This document shows positions 21,888 to 33,927 of a DNA stretch of 64,000 nucleotides, one piece after another (within the stretch, counting starts at the first letter, position 1; each line of letters opens with the position of its first letter). The stretch is taken from contig JAHRBC010000005.1 of the NCBI GenBank assembly GCA_022702545.1, positions 868,001-932,000 of the forward strand, in the 5' to 3' direction. A model generated the notes under the pieces. That model had not been told where the DNA came from. It saw nothing but the letters and a program-made list of their open reading frames with translations, and ran no database searches. The stretch comes from Phycomyces nitens (Eukaryota; Mucoromycota; Mucoromycetes; Mucorales; Phycomycetaceae). The translations under genes were made by a program, and so were the position numbers.

Positions 21888-23461
21888 CCAGGAGCAAAGT
21901 GTGTAATCGACATTTAAATGAGCTCTGTAGTCTGGCGATAATTGGCTGTAGATTGATATCTAGTTTTTATGAATACCGTTCAATCTTCAACACAATCTAG
22001 ACTTTTTATTTTATTTTTTATTTCAGCTCTTGAAAATGTGTGGTGATAAAGACATGCACTGTTGACAAATTGAATGATTCTCGATTGAATGTTTGCCAAC
22101 TTTTCTTTTTTATTCAATAGTGATCCTTTCCAAATCAATAGATAAATAAATAAAAAGGGATGATTATTTGATAAAAAATGATTCCTGATTTCAATTGAAG
22201 TAACAATTGAGACTAAAGAAAGTGTATATATATGTGTGTGTGTATTTGGCTTGTAGAATCATAAAGAAGGTAGGTGGCATTGCATGCATCATCATAAAAA
22301 GAATAATCGAGATTGATAGGCGAGCAATTGGATAGATGGTTGTGAAAATAATCAAAAACTTATTTACCAATCTAACGACATTGATCAGCAAGCGTTAAAT
22401 ACTTGGATACAGAATGGCGCAGGACATTTGAAGATACAGGACAAGCTAAACGACTGGTATCTGTGATCGTGATTGCTCTACAAGATCGTATCTTGTTGAG
22501 CTACATAAAAGATGTTTAAAGGGTTAATGTTAATATTAATATATATATACATATACATATACACTATATTGTAATAAATGGCGCAACATGAGAGGAAATG
22601 GCTAAATATTTATTTACTTATTAATTTTATCTATACTCGTGGTTACATTGACCGAATTGTAAATCGAGACGATCTTAATATTTGTTATCTAGAGTACTTG
22701 GTGTCTATTAAAATATATAAAATGATATATGATAAGGGCAATCCAGATATCTGGCCAGATAACGAGTTGTATATCTTGTACAAATGATCATATTATTAAT
22801 TTTGGCTATTAAATGGATTTTAAAAAAAATAAGAAATCATAATTTTCTTTCATATGCTTTTGTCTGTCAAAACCAAATTATTGGTGATATGGAGATATCG
22901 TGTTACATTTCTAGCCAGCCCTTATCTGCTGAAATATATATAGGCAACATCCTTTTTGTGTAGTGTGCGCTCCGAGGAACTATCTTGCCCCCATGATGTC
23001 TTGATATTAAACCCCCCCAAGATTGTGTTGGACACCATTGGTATCATATAACAGAGATATTATATTATAATATTATTATTATTATCATTCAATATTATTA
23101 TTTTTTAAAGAATGCAAGATTTTTTTTATATATATATAAAAATATAATAAATATAATAGTCCCTGCATATTTCATATACTTGTTGAATGATGTTTGAGTA
23201 TTAGGCACTCTAATTTCTTTTTATATATAAAAAAAAATTAATAGTGAAAATATAGAAAGAAAGAAAGAAAAAGAAATTGTACAAATAAAATAATAAATTA
23301 AGAGAGAAAAGAAAATGTATATATGTATGTAAAAGAAACAAGCATCTCTGGACAGCTTGAATGAAATATTTTAGACTTTAGAACGCAAAAAGAGAATTGA
23401 TTTAGATGGGGGACATGTAAGATACAATGAAATGAAGTAGATGAATGTAATGCGGCCACAT
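21449..23461. other. Intergenic, AT-rich
   Basis: The region contains (AAT)n at 21866-21887 and several TA tracts. A stretch at 22391-22525 reads YLDTEWRRTFEDTGQAKRL in one frame and the short frame at 22578-22787 has no recognisable domain; neither has support as a gene. A G-to-A-rich tract at 23252-23280 (GAAA repeats) precedes the kinase 3' end. Confidence 0.45.
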
Positions 23462-24837
23462 TTAAGATGGCGATAGGGAGAGCAGTGAGGGGGTGGAGTG
23501 CATGTTGAAAGGCGTACACGTGGGTTTTTTGTGTAGGGTGTATGTGGTGCCTGTGCTTTCAGGTGTAAATGGACGGTCGAGTGAATAAGTAGAAGACCCT
23601 GACGAGCCCGACGATGACCAAGAGGATGGTGTGACGGTAGGGAGAGGAGGGGGTCGGGTTGTTGGGGCTGGGAATGGTGGTTGAGCAAATATATGGCTAG
23701 GTTTGGCATGTTTGGCGCGTTGTGCTACAGCTGAAGAAAGCAAGACGTCTTCGTCTGTGTAAGAGCCCACATAATCTAACATGGTGCGTGTAAAGGAAGG
23801 TGTGTAGGCCACGGGTGCAGTGGCCGTGGTGGGTTTTGGTGACGGTAAAGGAATGGCTGTGTTGGAAACCTCGTATTTGGTGAATGTACGACAACCAAGG
23901 ATAAGAATCCTCAATTCTGGTAGAGAAATTCGGCGCGCGGGATCAATGCAAAAGATGCGACTCAGAATAGAATCCAACTCGTCTGAGATGACGGGGAGAA
24001 TGGAACGGAAGAAATGGCGTGGTTTGCGAACATAGGCCTTAAAGGTGGGGTCCTGGAGGTTGGCCTCCTTCCATGGGTTGCGGCCAACGACCAAATTGAT
24101 CAGGATCACACCCAGGCTCCAAACGTCACTCTGCTGACATCCATAGGCCTTGCGTTTTTGATCTTTGCGAAAAGAGGCGCCCTGGCATTCTTTAGAGAGG
24201 TCAGTAACCATGGCAACAAATTCGATTTTATTTTTTTAATCTTACCTGGCGAATAGTAGAATATCGACCCACAGCCAAAGTCTGCCGAGACAGTGCGTGT
24301 GGTTGCTAGTCCAAAGTCAGCGAGTTTGACAAGGAGATTCGGGAACAGCAAGACATTTTCCGGCTTGAGATCACGATGAAAAACTCCGTTTTGGTGGCAA
24401 TGTTGTACGGCACTCAAGATTTGTAGAAATACATGTCGGATGGCATGGTTGTCACCGACAATTTCATGTGCTTTTGTAATTGCTGCAAATAGATCGCCTC
24501 CAGGAGCGTACTCAAGCACAATGAATACCCCCGCAGGCTCTGTTGTCACTAGGACAAGGGAGAGCACGTTTTGGTGGCTGGGAAGTTGGGAGTGTATCGA
24601 GATCTCATTCTCAGTCGTCTTGGTGCCAAGCACCCATTTTACGGCATACTTTTGTTTGGTATGGACATGTTGGCCTATGAATACTACTCCATAGGCCCCA
24701 GTGCCAATGATTTCTACAAGTCTGATGGTGTTGTTGTGAATGCATGTGTTGAGTAATGGTTGAGGGTCTAGCTTCTGGCGCTGCATATGTGTGGGCGGCA
24801 TTGCAAAGGAAGAAGAGAAATGGGATAACGAATTCAA
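23462..24837 (-). CDS. Serine/threonine protein kinase, Ran1/Ksp1/Vhs1 type
   Basis: Two exons (24837-24246 and 24189-23462) give 439 residues. Kinase landmarks are the glycine loop IGTGAYGVVF (45-50), the lysine in KYAVKWV (67), HRDLKPEN (154-161), DFGLATT (174-176) and, across the intron, GSIFYYSPEC in place of APE. The subdomain XI arginine is present (CIDPARRISLPEL). The GCGSxFYxSPEC motif and short kinase-only N terminus place it with the fungal Ran1/Pat1, Ksp1, Sks1 and Vhs1 kinases that link nutrients to growth or sexual development. The C-terminal 150 residues are Pro/Ser/Thr-rich and disordered. Which member of that group it represents cannot be decided here. Confidence 0.88.
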
Positions 24838-26639
24838 GTTCGACTTGTTGGCTATTTATCGTCTGGCGGCGATCTGCCTCATGGCCTGCTCGACTTTGAC
24901 CTTGCGTCGCACTCAAAAAGGAATACGGTCCGTGTGCCTTACAGCCAAAGCTTGCTCAGTCCTAATGAGTCCCCCCCAAATCCCCCTTTTCCCTCTTGTC
25001 CCCTTTTTTTTTTTAAAAAAAAAACTCTGTATAACTTGTAACCTTGTCAACCGTCTATTCCGCTCGGATAAGAACGGACATTTATTTGTTTATGTATCTC
25101 ATTGATCCACCATATCAACAAGCAAGCCTGCCATTCAGTATCACTTTACGCACCTCGCTAGGAGAGCATGGATGCTTCTCTAGCATTACGGAATCAAGAC
25201 ACATTTTTCAGTGCCTTACATATATGCCTTTACACTGGCAAGACAATCATATACCACACTCCCTAATCACAGCCGTACCAAATCATGAGAACTCCCCCCT
25301 AAACCGCTTGCCTCCTTGTCCTACAAAGAGCAATAGGACAACCAGGCCATGCGATAATAATGCGTTTATTTCTATAGATCAGGTTGGGTTGGGTCTAGAG
25401 TTTCCAAAGGGTTTGGGTGCCTCGAATCAGACCAGCAAATAAACATTAATAAAGCCTCAATTGCAAGTTCTGCAAAATATATATATATGTATACAAACAC
25501 ACACACACACACACATTTGACTCTATTGAATATGTTGTACCAATTTCACACGTGTACTCGCATCAAGTATATATATAAATATATATATAAATAAATATAT
25601 TGTATTCCAAACAGGATGTGGTATTGAAGTGCCAAACGCACAAATTACACCCATTCCAAGTATACAACAAACAAGAGTATTATCATGTATTATGAAACTG
25701 TGACCTCACAATATTAGCAACTGAGAAGATTGTCATTTTTTTTAGATTCTGTGATAGTTTGGTTGTTGGGAAGTTCCGGTGCCATGGTAGCTCCGGTCCG
25801 AAGTATCAAGGTTATTTTACCTATTTCAATTCTGCCTTTATTTTTTCTCATTAATTTGCGCTAATTGCTATCCTTTTTTTTTTTTGGTAATGGCTTGCAA
25901 TTCATGGCTCAGTTCTATAATTGCACAAATATACATTTGCAATAAATATGGCGTCAAAATTGGCTATTGACCAAGGTGAAATAATAAATCTAATAAATCT
26001 AATTACAGTGAGGCTGGTAGATTTTGTCCGTTTGTTAGCAAATGATTGTCATTTTCGAAATTTTTACCTGGTCTTTTTGGACAAAGTCAGATTGGCGTTA
26101 ACTGAGAGTTATTGTTGACTATGATGTTAAAGGCTTTAATCCTTTTTTTTAAAAAAATAATAATATTAAATATGTCATCTTTCATTTGTTACATGCAGAC
26201 TAGAGTTTTTATTTATATTGTATTGTCCATGATAATAGATATTGTGCTGTGTACTTTAGCTCTTGATTATTCATCTAGTAATATTTAGATAATTGGGTTT
26301 ATTTTGTAAAATTATGCTTGTACAAAATGCTTATTGAGGTTGTATTACTATACTAACTCTACCAAGTAGCTAGCTTAAAGTATGGTAAATATACCGATAT
26401 CAAATTTTCCTGAGTGACGGTAAGCAATCTATTATGAAAAGGGATTGGTATATGGCAATGCACTGATATACTTTTTCATTGCGAGTAGTCTTGTAGACAC
26501 GCAGCACGTCAAAGCTAGTTTGGCCCGTCACCTATAGATGGGCTGTGTTGATGACTAGGAGACAACCAAAGTTTGCGAATTTTAACATTGATATGTATAA
26601 GCTGAATCTTATAAGATGGATCTGTGTTGTCGTCACTGC
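24838..26639. other. Intergenic, AT-rich
   Basis: The stretch starts with the kinase promoter. It holds a poly-T/poly-A junction at 25006-25023, a TA tract and CA run near 25479-25516, and poly-T tracts near 25738 and 25875. Open frames such as 25044-25442 have no recognisable protein features. Confidence 0.45.
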
Positions 26640-28045
26640 GCTCTTGGCGACATTTGCTGACGTTTAATAAAGCATCAAGCCAATGAATTTAAGGGTAATC
26701 TTTGCATTATTACGTTGGTCTAAAACCGCGCGTTTGTTTCAAAAAAATAAAACATCATACTCAAGATCTCTACTTTGGAAAACAATATCACAAGTTGGAT
26801 AATGTTCAAAAAGATTCTATCAGCAACGGATTCAATAGTATTCTCGACCTAACCAACAATAGCCCTGAAAGAAATGGTCAGCACAGTCTTTTTACAAACG
26901 AGGAGTGGTTGAAGCTCAATAGCAAGTGGAACAAGCAGAAGAACTGGGATCAATTAGACGATGACTTGCAAAGAATGCTGAAAACAATTGAGAATCTTGC
27001 CGTAAAGGTAGAAACCAGCATATCTGGAGAAAGCCCAATGACAAGTATGACGATGACTGCCTGGTGCCAAAAGTCCAAGGTTATGGTGGCTCTGTCTCGG
27101 TATGAGGATGTAATTGGGCAGGAGGTGTCGGACCTCTTGTAATCTTAGATGACAACATTACAAAAGATTCATCCAACAGCAAGAAATACTGTCATCGGAT
27201 GGTGTGGCGATTGGTGATAAGATTGATTTGAGGATTTGCACTCAATCTACTGGTTTTCCCGTTAGAATTTGCGCACAATAATATGTGCTAGTGCGCACAC
27301 TTGTTTCTCAAGTACGCAAATTCTAACGGGAAAACCAGTAGTCATGGAAGAGCTGTCTATTTGGCTTGCGTCGAGTTTGCAAAAAAAAAACAAGAGAGAA
27401 GAGAAACATTGCAGGCTGCTACATACAGATTGCCGACATCAAAGGCCAGCTTATGAATGTTAAATTGGTTAATCAGGGCAGGGGTTGTATGTGACAAGTC
27501 GACTAGGATCACTCAGACTACCATCTTCTCAGGTTGAGATGAGAAAAACATGTGTTCTGCTGGAAAGACTGTTCACTTTGAAAAGAAATCTCTTATATTT
27601 AAAGAATTTATTTCAAAAACTAGAATTTGACAAGTATTTTGATAGCAAGTCTATGGAAAGAAAGCTAAATATCAAAAGATCTCCATATGAAAACTCTTTT
27701 AACGAAAGTTCAAACGAAGAAATCTCTATTCAAGAATTCTCGGAAGAAGAAATCTCAAAGGAAGAAGCCTTTGAGGAAGAAGCCTTTGAGGAAAAAGTAC
27801 CAAGCGAAGATTTCTCAGGTGTTCATAAAGACGCCAAGTATACCAATTGGGTTCGTGGCTCATGGTTCCCTCCTCCTCCTCCAAAGAAAGATCTGAGATA
27901 TGATGACGTTTGGCACAAGCATCTTTTCTCGCCTCCCCCCTCTCTCTTGATAAGGCAGTCTTTAGTTTCTTTTTTTTTCCATCACCTTTGTTGGATTAGT
28001 AAATCTTTTCAAAGCCCATCAATTCATATGTTTAATCCAATTTAA
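26640..28045 (+). pseudogene. Degenerate copy of a repeat-family hypothetical gene
   Basis: The open block 26702-27142 contains SILDLTNNSPERNGQHSLFT followed by NEEWLKL. Downstream blocks in changing frames read GVAIGDKIDLRICTQ, IQIADIKGQLMNVKLVNQGRG, LYVTSRLGSLRLPSSQVEM and finally NWVRGSWFPPPP near 27850. The order of these motifs resembles an uncharacterised family I associate with many copies in Mucorales. Frame changes and stops show that it is decayed, and a 27-bp inverted repeat interrupts it. The acidic run SNEEISIQEFSEEEISKEEA (about 27710-27790) is itself repetitive. The function of the family is unknown. Confidence 0.45.
27247..27341. repeat. Perfect 27-bp inverted repeat (hairpin)
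   Basis: The sequence at 27247-27273 is exactly complementary to 27315-27341, with a 41-base loop between. It lies within the decayed repeat-family gene, so it arose by a local inverted duplication or marks the end of an inserted fragment. As RNA it would form a strong stem. Confidence 0.95.
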
Positions 28046-29244
28046 AGATTCCCTCTTTTATTTGATATATTAAATTAATTGGGTCATTTTCAAGCTTTCA
28101 TGAATATAAACTACTCTTATTCTAATCGTCATGCATTTACCACACTAGACATTGCAAGACAATTAAACTGTGTATATGCTAATTTGGAAATATTGGGCTC
28201 TTTAGTCAATGGTTTTTTGGAATAATAACAAGACAATAAAAGCTCTGAGGATCTACTACTAGGCTGTCTAAATCTAATTGTGCACATTGTTCTAATGCTT
28301 AAAGCGATCACAGCTTGAGCATCTCTTTTTTAAAATAAATAAATAAATAAGCAATATAGAATAGGCCCAATGGATAGGCAGGTATGCCATGCTAATATAT
28401 AAAAGCTCCTCAAATTTATACACAAGCCAGGGCGTCTATCTAATGTGTGATGATATATTGGCAAATGAATTTTATGCTTTCTTCCGAGGGGGTTTGCTAT
28501 TTTCGTACCATATTCCTTGGTTACCATTATTCAATTATAAACGCAATTAAAAAGAAAAAACAAGGGTTTCATAAAGAGCTCTGGGTTATTCGGATCGATA
28601 TTTGGGGTTATTATTATGGCCTTGAAGCCGAGCCGCAGAAAATAAGCTCGTCAATGCCAAGACAATACTCCTTTATTGCGCAATATCATGTCCTTTCAAC
28701 CCAAGCTAAGCTTGGTTATGAAGCCAAGGTTTTCTAGTCGCAGGGTAGCAAACATTATCTTGGGATAGCCTAATAACAGAGTGCTTTGGTCTCACAGTCT
28801 ACAGCATAGACACATGCTAATGAAGCATTTGGTGTAAAATATGCACTGGCATAAATATCAATACTAGAAACCATATTCTTAATCATACCATTACCACATA
28901 CTACTTGGGTAAAGACGAAAAAAAAAGGACCAGATTAGATCGTATTTGGTATATGCATTCCTGTAAACTCTCTGAAATGATATTCATGTTCAAATCACGT
29001 TTAATCTAGACTATTTTGTACTCGGCAATAGGTTATAAAGTTGCATTTACAGACACTATGGGTTGCAAGTCACTTTTGGCCTTTACTCCATGGAACTCGA
29101 CCCTTTTTTAGGGTCTAATTTGGTGCTTATTTCGACAGCTACTACTTTATACTCATGGCCCAGCAGCAGAGAAATAATGTCGAGTAAATCATATTTGAAG
29201 CGACTAATTTTTTTCTTTATACATACTCTCTCTATTGATTGGCC
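28046..29244. other. Intergenic, nothing recognised
   Basis: No protein-like frame, RNA gene or large repeat was recognised in this AT-rich stretch. Confidence 0.45.
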
Positions 29245-30123
29245 CTAGACTACTCTCTTGACCTCAAAGAATCGTTTGAGGTAAAGGACTTGCCAGACAC
29301 AAACTGACATCAAAAGACCCAACTGTCCAAGAGACCACCATTTTACACGTGCATTCGTACTCTCGGCAGCTAATAGAAACAGAATCATGGAAAGTTTAGA
29401 GATCAAATTTGACCCTGCAAGCTTGATATTTCTTTATTCGTCCTTTGAGAGGTCTGTCTAGAACCTCTTAAAGAATGTATTGCAACTTACTGTCTCTGTG
29501 CTGTCTCTCACGGGCTACAATGTATTCTTGTTCGACCTTGATGGCATGAATACTATCGGCTAGCTCTCTGATTTCACGTGCAATGGGATCAATGTGTTCT
29601 GATTTGGAGACTCTTAGTCTCCAATATATCTTTATATATATTTATTGTACCTGCTGCACTGGTGCTAACTTTCTCCATATCATAAACATTGAAATCAATT
29701 GCCTTTGCTGCCTTTGCTGACATTCCATTGTTAAAGCAGTATGTGTATCTTCCGGTAGACAAGGCAGTAATCACATGGTTTCCTTCAGCTTCTCCTTCAC
29801 TGCGCTTGATCATGACGCTTTTTGGATCCATAATCTATCATTCATCTCAGCCCATCATGTGTTTTGAACCAATGATAAACTTACCCAAAAGTCAATGTCA
29901 AGATTACCACCTTCGCCAACCTAACCATCAATTCAGTACTTGTTTGTCTAAACTGGATATCTTGACTTACTTGATAGGACACAGTCATTTTATCGCCCTC
30001 ATTAAGATCTTCATAAAAGCACTCTTTTGAATGAGGTGCAACATCAAGGTGCATCAGAGACACTGTATTGAATAGACATGCAAATAGGACTAGCACAAAT
30101 GAAAGTTGGATTCCAGTTGCCAT
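29245..30123 (-). CDS. EMP24: p24 family cargo receptor, Emp24/TMED2 type
   Basis: p24 proteins cycle between ER and Golgi in COPII and COPI vesicles and help export GPI-anchored and other cargo. Exons 30123-29971, 29920-29885, 29834-29651, 29598-29491 and 29369-29245 give 201 residues, the family's usual length. Seen in order are a signal peptide (residues 1-23), a GOLD domain with HSKECFYEDL and YTYCFNNGMS (paired cysteines), a coiled coil (DPIAREIRELADSIHAIKVE, then QEYIVARERQHRD), one transmembrane helix and the cytosolic tail LKRFFEVKRVV. The VKRVV tail is that of the beta (Emp24/TMED2) class rather than Erv25. The second exon codes only 12 residues. Confidence 0.95.
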
Positions 30124-31010
30124 GATTTATTAGATGGAGTATAGTTATAACGTACGCACTCTAACCCTTTCCATTTTATTTTATTTTTTTATTAATATTT
30201 TTGACCTATTCGCGTTCCTCTTTTTTTTTTGGATTACAGAGCCCAGTGTCCCAAGTGTAATATTGTCGGCGATCTAAATTAGATTCACACAAACGCATTT
30301 TATATATAATTTCACAAGCATTATTGGCCAATTGAAAAGAGCCATCATTTTTGCATATAATTGAGTTGGCAAAAGAATCTTTTTTTAAAAATAATGTCCA
30401 TGACATTGCTCTTGATAGACCTGGATGTGTTTGAACAAATTTACCATTATCTCTAGAGTGGAGGAACAATCAAAGCTATAGCTAATTCCAATATCTTTTA
30501 TTAATCCAATTGGTCTATATTGACAAGAAATTGTTTGCAAATGAGCGAATGATATGGCATGTGTATATATTTATTTATAAAAAAAAATTAAAATTAAAAA
30601 AGGGGGGTTTGAAAATAAATAATGAATATTTTTTTACTACATGGCCCAGTAACATGTCTTACTATATAACACTATATATATATATATATCAATTTTGCGA
30701 GCCAAATACCATTGGATCTGCAAGACTAAACGTAGTCTATTGGACTGCAGTGTCATTAAAGCGTTGGATTAGAGTAATTGGACTGCAGCCATATTTACTT
30801 TGCAAAATGAGGTTACAACAGGGATATAAACACGTCACATACAATGTGACTTGTCCTGTCATGATCATGGACCCTCTTTAAAAAATAAAAGAACTACTAG
30901 TGCCAGTTAAAGCCTTGGTTGCGAGTTTGGTATTCTAAACTCATATATACATATATATTTATATATATATACATATATATATAAATTATATTCTATTGAT
31001 TAAACTCGAC
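30124..31010. other. Divergent intergenic region
   Basis: This is the shared upstream region of Emp24 (minus) and the processing peptidase (plus), which start 887 bp apart. TA tracts lie at 30673-30690 and 30945-30985. A minus-strand open frame at 30469-30206 contains several cysteines (NNACEIIYKMRLCES) but has no recognisable domain; I do not call it a gene. Confidence 0.45.
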
Positions 31011-31499
31011 ATGGCTTCACGTCTGTTACAAGCGGCCTCCAGGAGAGGCCAGGGAAAGTCTTTGTATCCCCTGGTACCTGGAATCTTTAAGCGTAAAGAG
31101 TCCTCATTGAGCCATTCTGTCAATGTAAGGGAAAAATAAAAAATAAAAAGAGAGAGAGAGTAGAAAGCCAATCAATGCGCTTTCTTGTGCAAACATACAC
31201 ATTGCACATTTGCGTATAAAGATCTCTAGAGGTGTAAAAAAAGAAAGGCTTTTTATTCACCAATAAATAGAACCCAGTATTGCCAACGACTGTACAAGAG
31301 TACTCAAAGTCATCGACAGGTCTGTGCAAGGTGACAACCCTCCCCAATGGCATTCGTGTGGCATCCGAAAACACTCCTGGACATTTCAGTGCCGTGGGTG
31401 TGTATGTGGATGCAGGCAGTCGATACGAGACTTATGAGACACGCGGTGTCAGCCATATTTTGGATCGTCTAGCCTTCAAGGTAAAAAAACAAAAACAAA

Positions 31500-31533
<34 letters not shown>

Positions 31534-32883
31534 AGATACAGGAAAGACGGACTGGAGAATTGTCTGTTAACATAAGCCATCAACCAGAGCACAGCAAACA
31601 AGTCGGCAGACCAGATAGTTGGAGAAGTCGAGTCGTTGGGTGGAAACATTATGTGCTCTTCATCACGCGAGTCAATTATGTACCAGTCAGCAATCTTTTC
31701 GCAGGATCTTGAAAGAGCAATCTCATTGTTTTCAGATGTCATTTGCAGACCAAACATTGATCCTCTCGAGGTAGAAGAACAGCGACAGACTGCTCTTTAT
31801 GAAATTGAGGAAATCTGGTCCAAACCAGAGATGATCTTGCCAGAGATCCTTCATACAATAGCCTACGAGAACAACACCCTCGGAAATCCCTTGTTGTGTC
31901 CTCCAGAGAACCTGGAAAGAATGACTCCCGAGCTGATTCGGTCCTATATGAAGACATGGTATCGCCCTGAGCGCATGGTAATTACTGCATGTGGTGCCGA
32001 GCACGAAAAGGTGGTTGAATTGGCTGTCCAACACTTTGGCCAAGTTCCAGCATCCAAAGATCCCATGGATTCAGTAGAGACACACAGCAAGGCCTTGAAA
32101 CGACAAGCCGAGACGGTTAAGAAACCCTCGCTAGTCCAATCCTTGTTTGGTTCCAAAGGACCTTCTGCCTATGATATTGCGACCGAGCCTGCACGCTACA
32201 CCGGAGGAAGCCATATGATGGACGTCCCTGACTTGCCTTTGACTCATGTCTACATTGCCTTTGAAGGACTGTCGATTGATGACAAGGATATCTATGCTCT
32301 GGCCACTCTTCAGATCCTTTTGGGTGGAGGTGGCTCATTCTCAGCAGGTGGTCCTGGCAAGGGAATGTATTCCCGTCTGTTTACAAATGTGCTGAACCAG
32401 CACTACTGGGTGGAGTCCTGCCAGGCATTCAATCATTGCTACACTGACTCTGGTCTGTTTGGTATTGCTGGCTCATGTCGTCCCGAGTATGCAAATGCAC
32501 TTGTGGAAGTGATGTGTCGTGAGTTGGATAGCATTGGTAGATCTGACGGAAACGTCCAGCGAGTGACGGATGCGGAATTGAGCAGAGCCAAGAACCAGCT
32601 CAAGAGCTCTCTTTTGATGAATCTGGAGAGCCGTATGGTGCAGTTGGAGGATTTGGGACGCCAGGTCCAGGTCCATGGCAAGAAGACCGGGATCGATGAG
32701 ATGTTGGAGCGTATTGACCGTGTTGATTTGGAGGAACTGAGACGTGTGGCAAGCCGAGTAGTAAGAGGCGCTGTGGGAGTTACAAGTGGTGGTAGTGGGA
32801 AGGCCACGGTTGTTCTCCAGGGAGATCTACGTGGTCTAAAGGATGTATCAAAGATGGTAGAGAAGTACGGACTGGGAAGTTAA
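31011..32883 (+). CDS. MAS2: Mitochondrial processing peptidase, alpha subunit
   Basis: MPP-alpha binds presequences for the MPP-beta protease in the mitochondrial matrix. Exons 31011-31124, 31271-31480 and 31588-32883 give 539 residues. The N terminus ([20 protein letters not shown]) is a mitochondrial presequence. The M16 fold is clear: [27 protein letters not shown], then HILDRLAFK, which lacks the HxxEH zinc site as expected for alpha, and the flexible glycine-rich substrate loop [19 protein letters not shown] at about 354-370. The second intron contains a GA microsatellite. The LAMTOR2 start follows only 69 bp after the stop. Confidence 0.96.
31501..31530 (+). repeat. (GA)n microsatellite in MPP-alpha intron 2
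   Basis: About fifteen GA dinucleotides occur near the 5' side of the second intron of the processing-peptidase gene. Confidence 0.95.
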
Positions 32884-32952
32884 TTATAAAAATCTACAAA
32901 AAAAAAAGACATTGCAACCCTCTCCACAGTCACAACCCCTTTTCTTTCCAGT

Positions 32953-33563
32953 ATGCTAAAGCCAAAGGTCATTGCTCAAGTCCTCCGACAAGCAACCCGT
33001 GATGGTGTCAAGGCATCCCTGTGCGTCCTTTTTCTTTTTCATATTCTCATTCCAAAACTAATATTGGTCTAGACTGATGACTAGCGAGGGCTCTCTTTTG
33101 GCTTTTGCGGCAGACAACGACAGGAGTGCAAAGATATACGCCGCAATTGCAGCCAACGTCTGGAGCACTTACAAACAGCATTGCTCATCTGACACATTTC
33201 TCAAGGGTGATCAGACAGGCGGCCTTCGTTTTATTCTTATGCAATGCGAAGTATGTCTAGTGACCATCTGATTAATGTGATCCTAATTGAATCCCAAAGG
33301 AGGGAAACGTGTTTGTTACTTGTATAAGCTCTATGCTTCTTTGTCTTGTAGGCGAAAACTCGGTAGATTTGGGGATTCTCAAAGTAAAGGCAAGTTGGCT
33401 TTGTGTTTGTTTCTCTGTCTAAACGCCCCCCCCCCCCCCCCCCCCCCCTTTTTTTTTTGTTTTTTGTTTTTGTTTTCTCTCACAGGCTCAGGCACTCGCA
33501 CGCCACTTGGAGGAACCACTGATGAGAGTGGCTTCTTACCAAAACTATGATGCTTCCACTTAG
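32953..33563 (+). CDS. LAMTOR2: LAMTOR2 (p14)-like roadblock/LC7 protein
   Basis: LAMTOR2 is a roadblock-fold subunit of the Ragulator complex that anchors Rag GTPases and TORC1 signalling on late endosome or vacuole membranes. Exons 32953-33020, 33073-33250, 33300-33389 and 33486-33563 give 137 residues. Matching motifs are MLKPKVIAQVLRQA, SEGSLLAFAADNDRSAK, IAANVWSTYKQH, LRFILMQCEEGNVFVT and LGILKVKAQALARHLEEPL. The last intron begins with GC rather than GT (AAG/GCAAGT); this is required to join KVK to AQAL, and every GT alternative breaks the frame. That intron also holds a 23-base poly-C run. Intergenic spacing to MPP-alpha is only 69 bp. Confidence 0.9.
33426..33458 (+). repeat. Poly-C (23) followed by poly-T tract
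   Basis: Twenty-three consecutive cytosines run into ten thymines inside the last LAMTOR2 intron. The tract would act as a long polypyrimidine stretch before the 3' splice site; on the other strand it is G-rich. Confidence 0.95.
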
Positions 33564-33927
33564 AAATATCTTGAACTTATTCACAATCATATTCTCTTAC
33601 AGCCTCTAAACTGAATCTTGACCTAGATAATACTAACAATACTCCCTCTCCCTCTCTTTTTAAATATATATATATATATACATATAATGTCATTTATTGT
33701 TGATAGGTATTGACAACCCTCTTTTTTTTAAAAAATACATATTGCAAAAATCAAATGATGTAAAAAAATAAAATAAAATACATTACATTACATGAATATA
33801 TATAAATGCGTATATATTACACACACAGACACATATATATTAAAAAAAAAAGAACAGGTTGTTTAATATTATTCTTATTATTTGCAAGTCAATAGCCCTT
33901 GACCAATTCAATACTTAAAGCAGCTCA
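33564..33927. other. Intergenic, LAMTOR2-Argonaute
   Basis: The 364-bp gap contains TA tracts (33665-33686), an A/T-rich run and short CA repeats near 33820. It carries the 3' UTR of LAMTOR2 and the Argonaute promoter. Confidence 0.5.

Noticed and set aside
22578..22787. 69-codon open frame MAQHERKW...
   Set aside because: Isolated in AT-rich DNA, no recognisable domain, no exon partners.
25044..25442. 132-codon open frame downstream of the kinase promoter
   Set aside because: No domain, unbalanced composition and no splice-linked partners.
30206..30469. 87-codon minus-strand frame with several cysteines
   Set aside because: It lies in the Emp24/MPP-alpha divergent promoter, has no recognisable domain and begins in a poor context.
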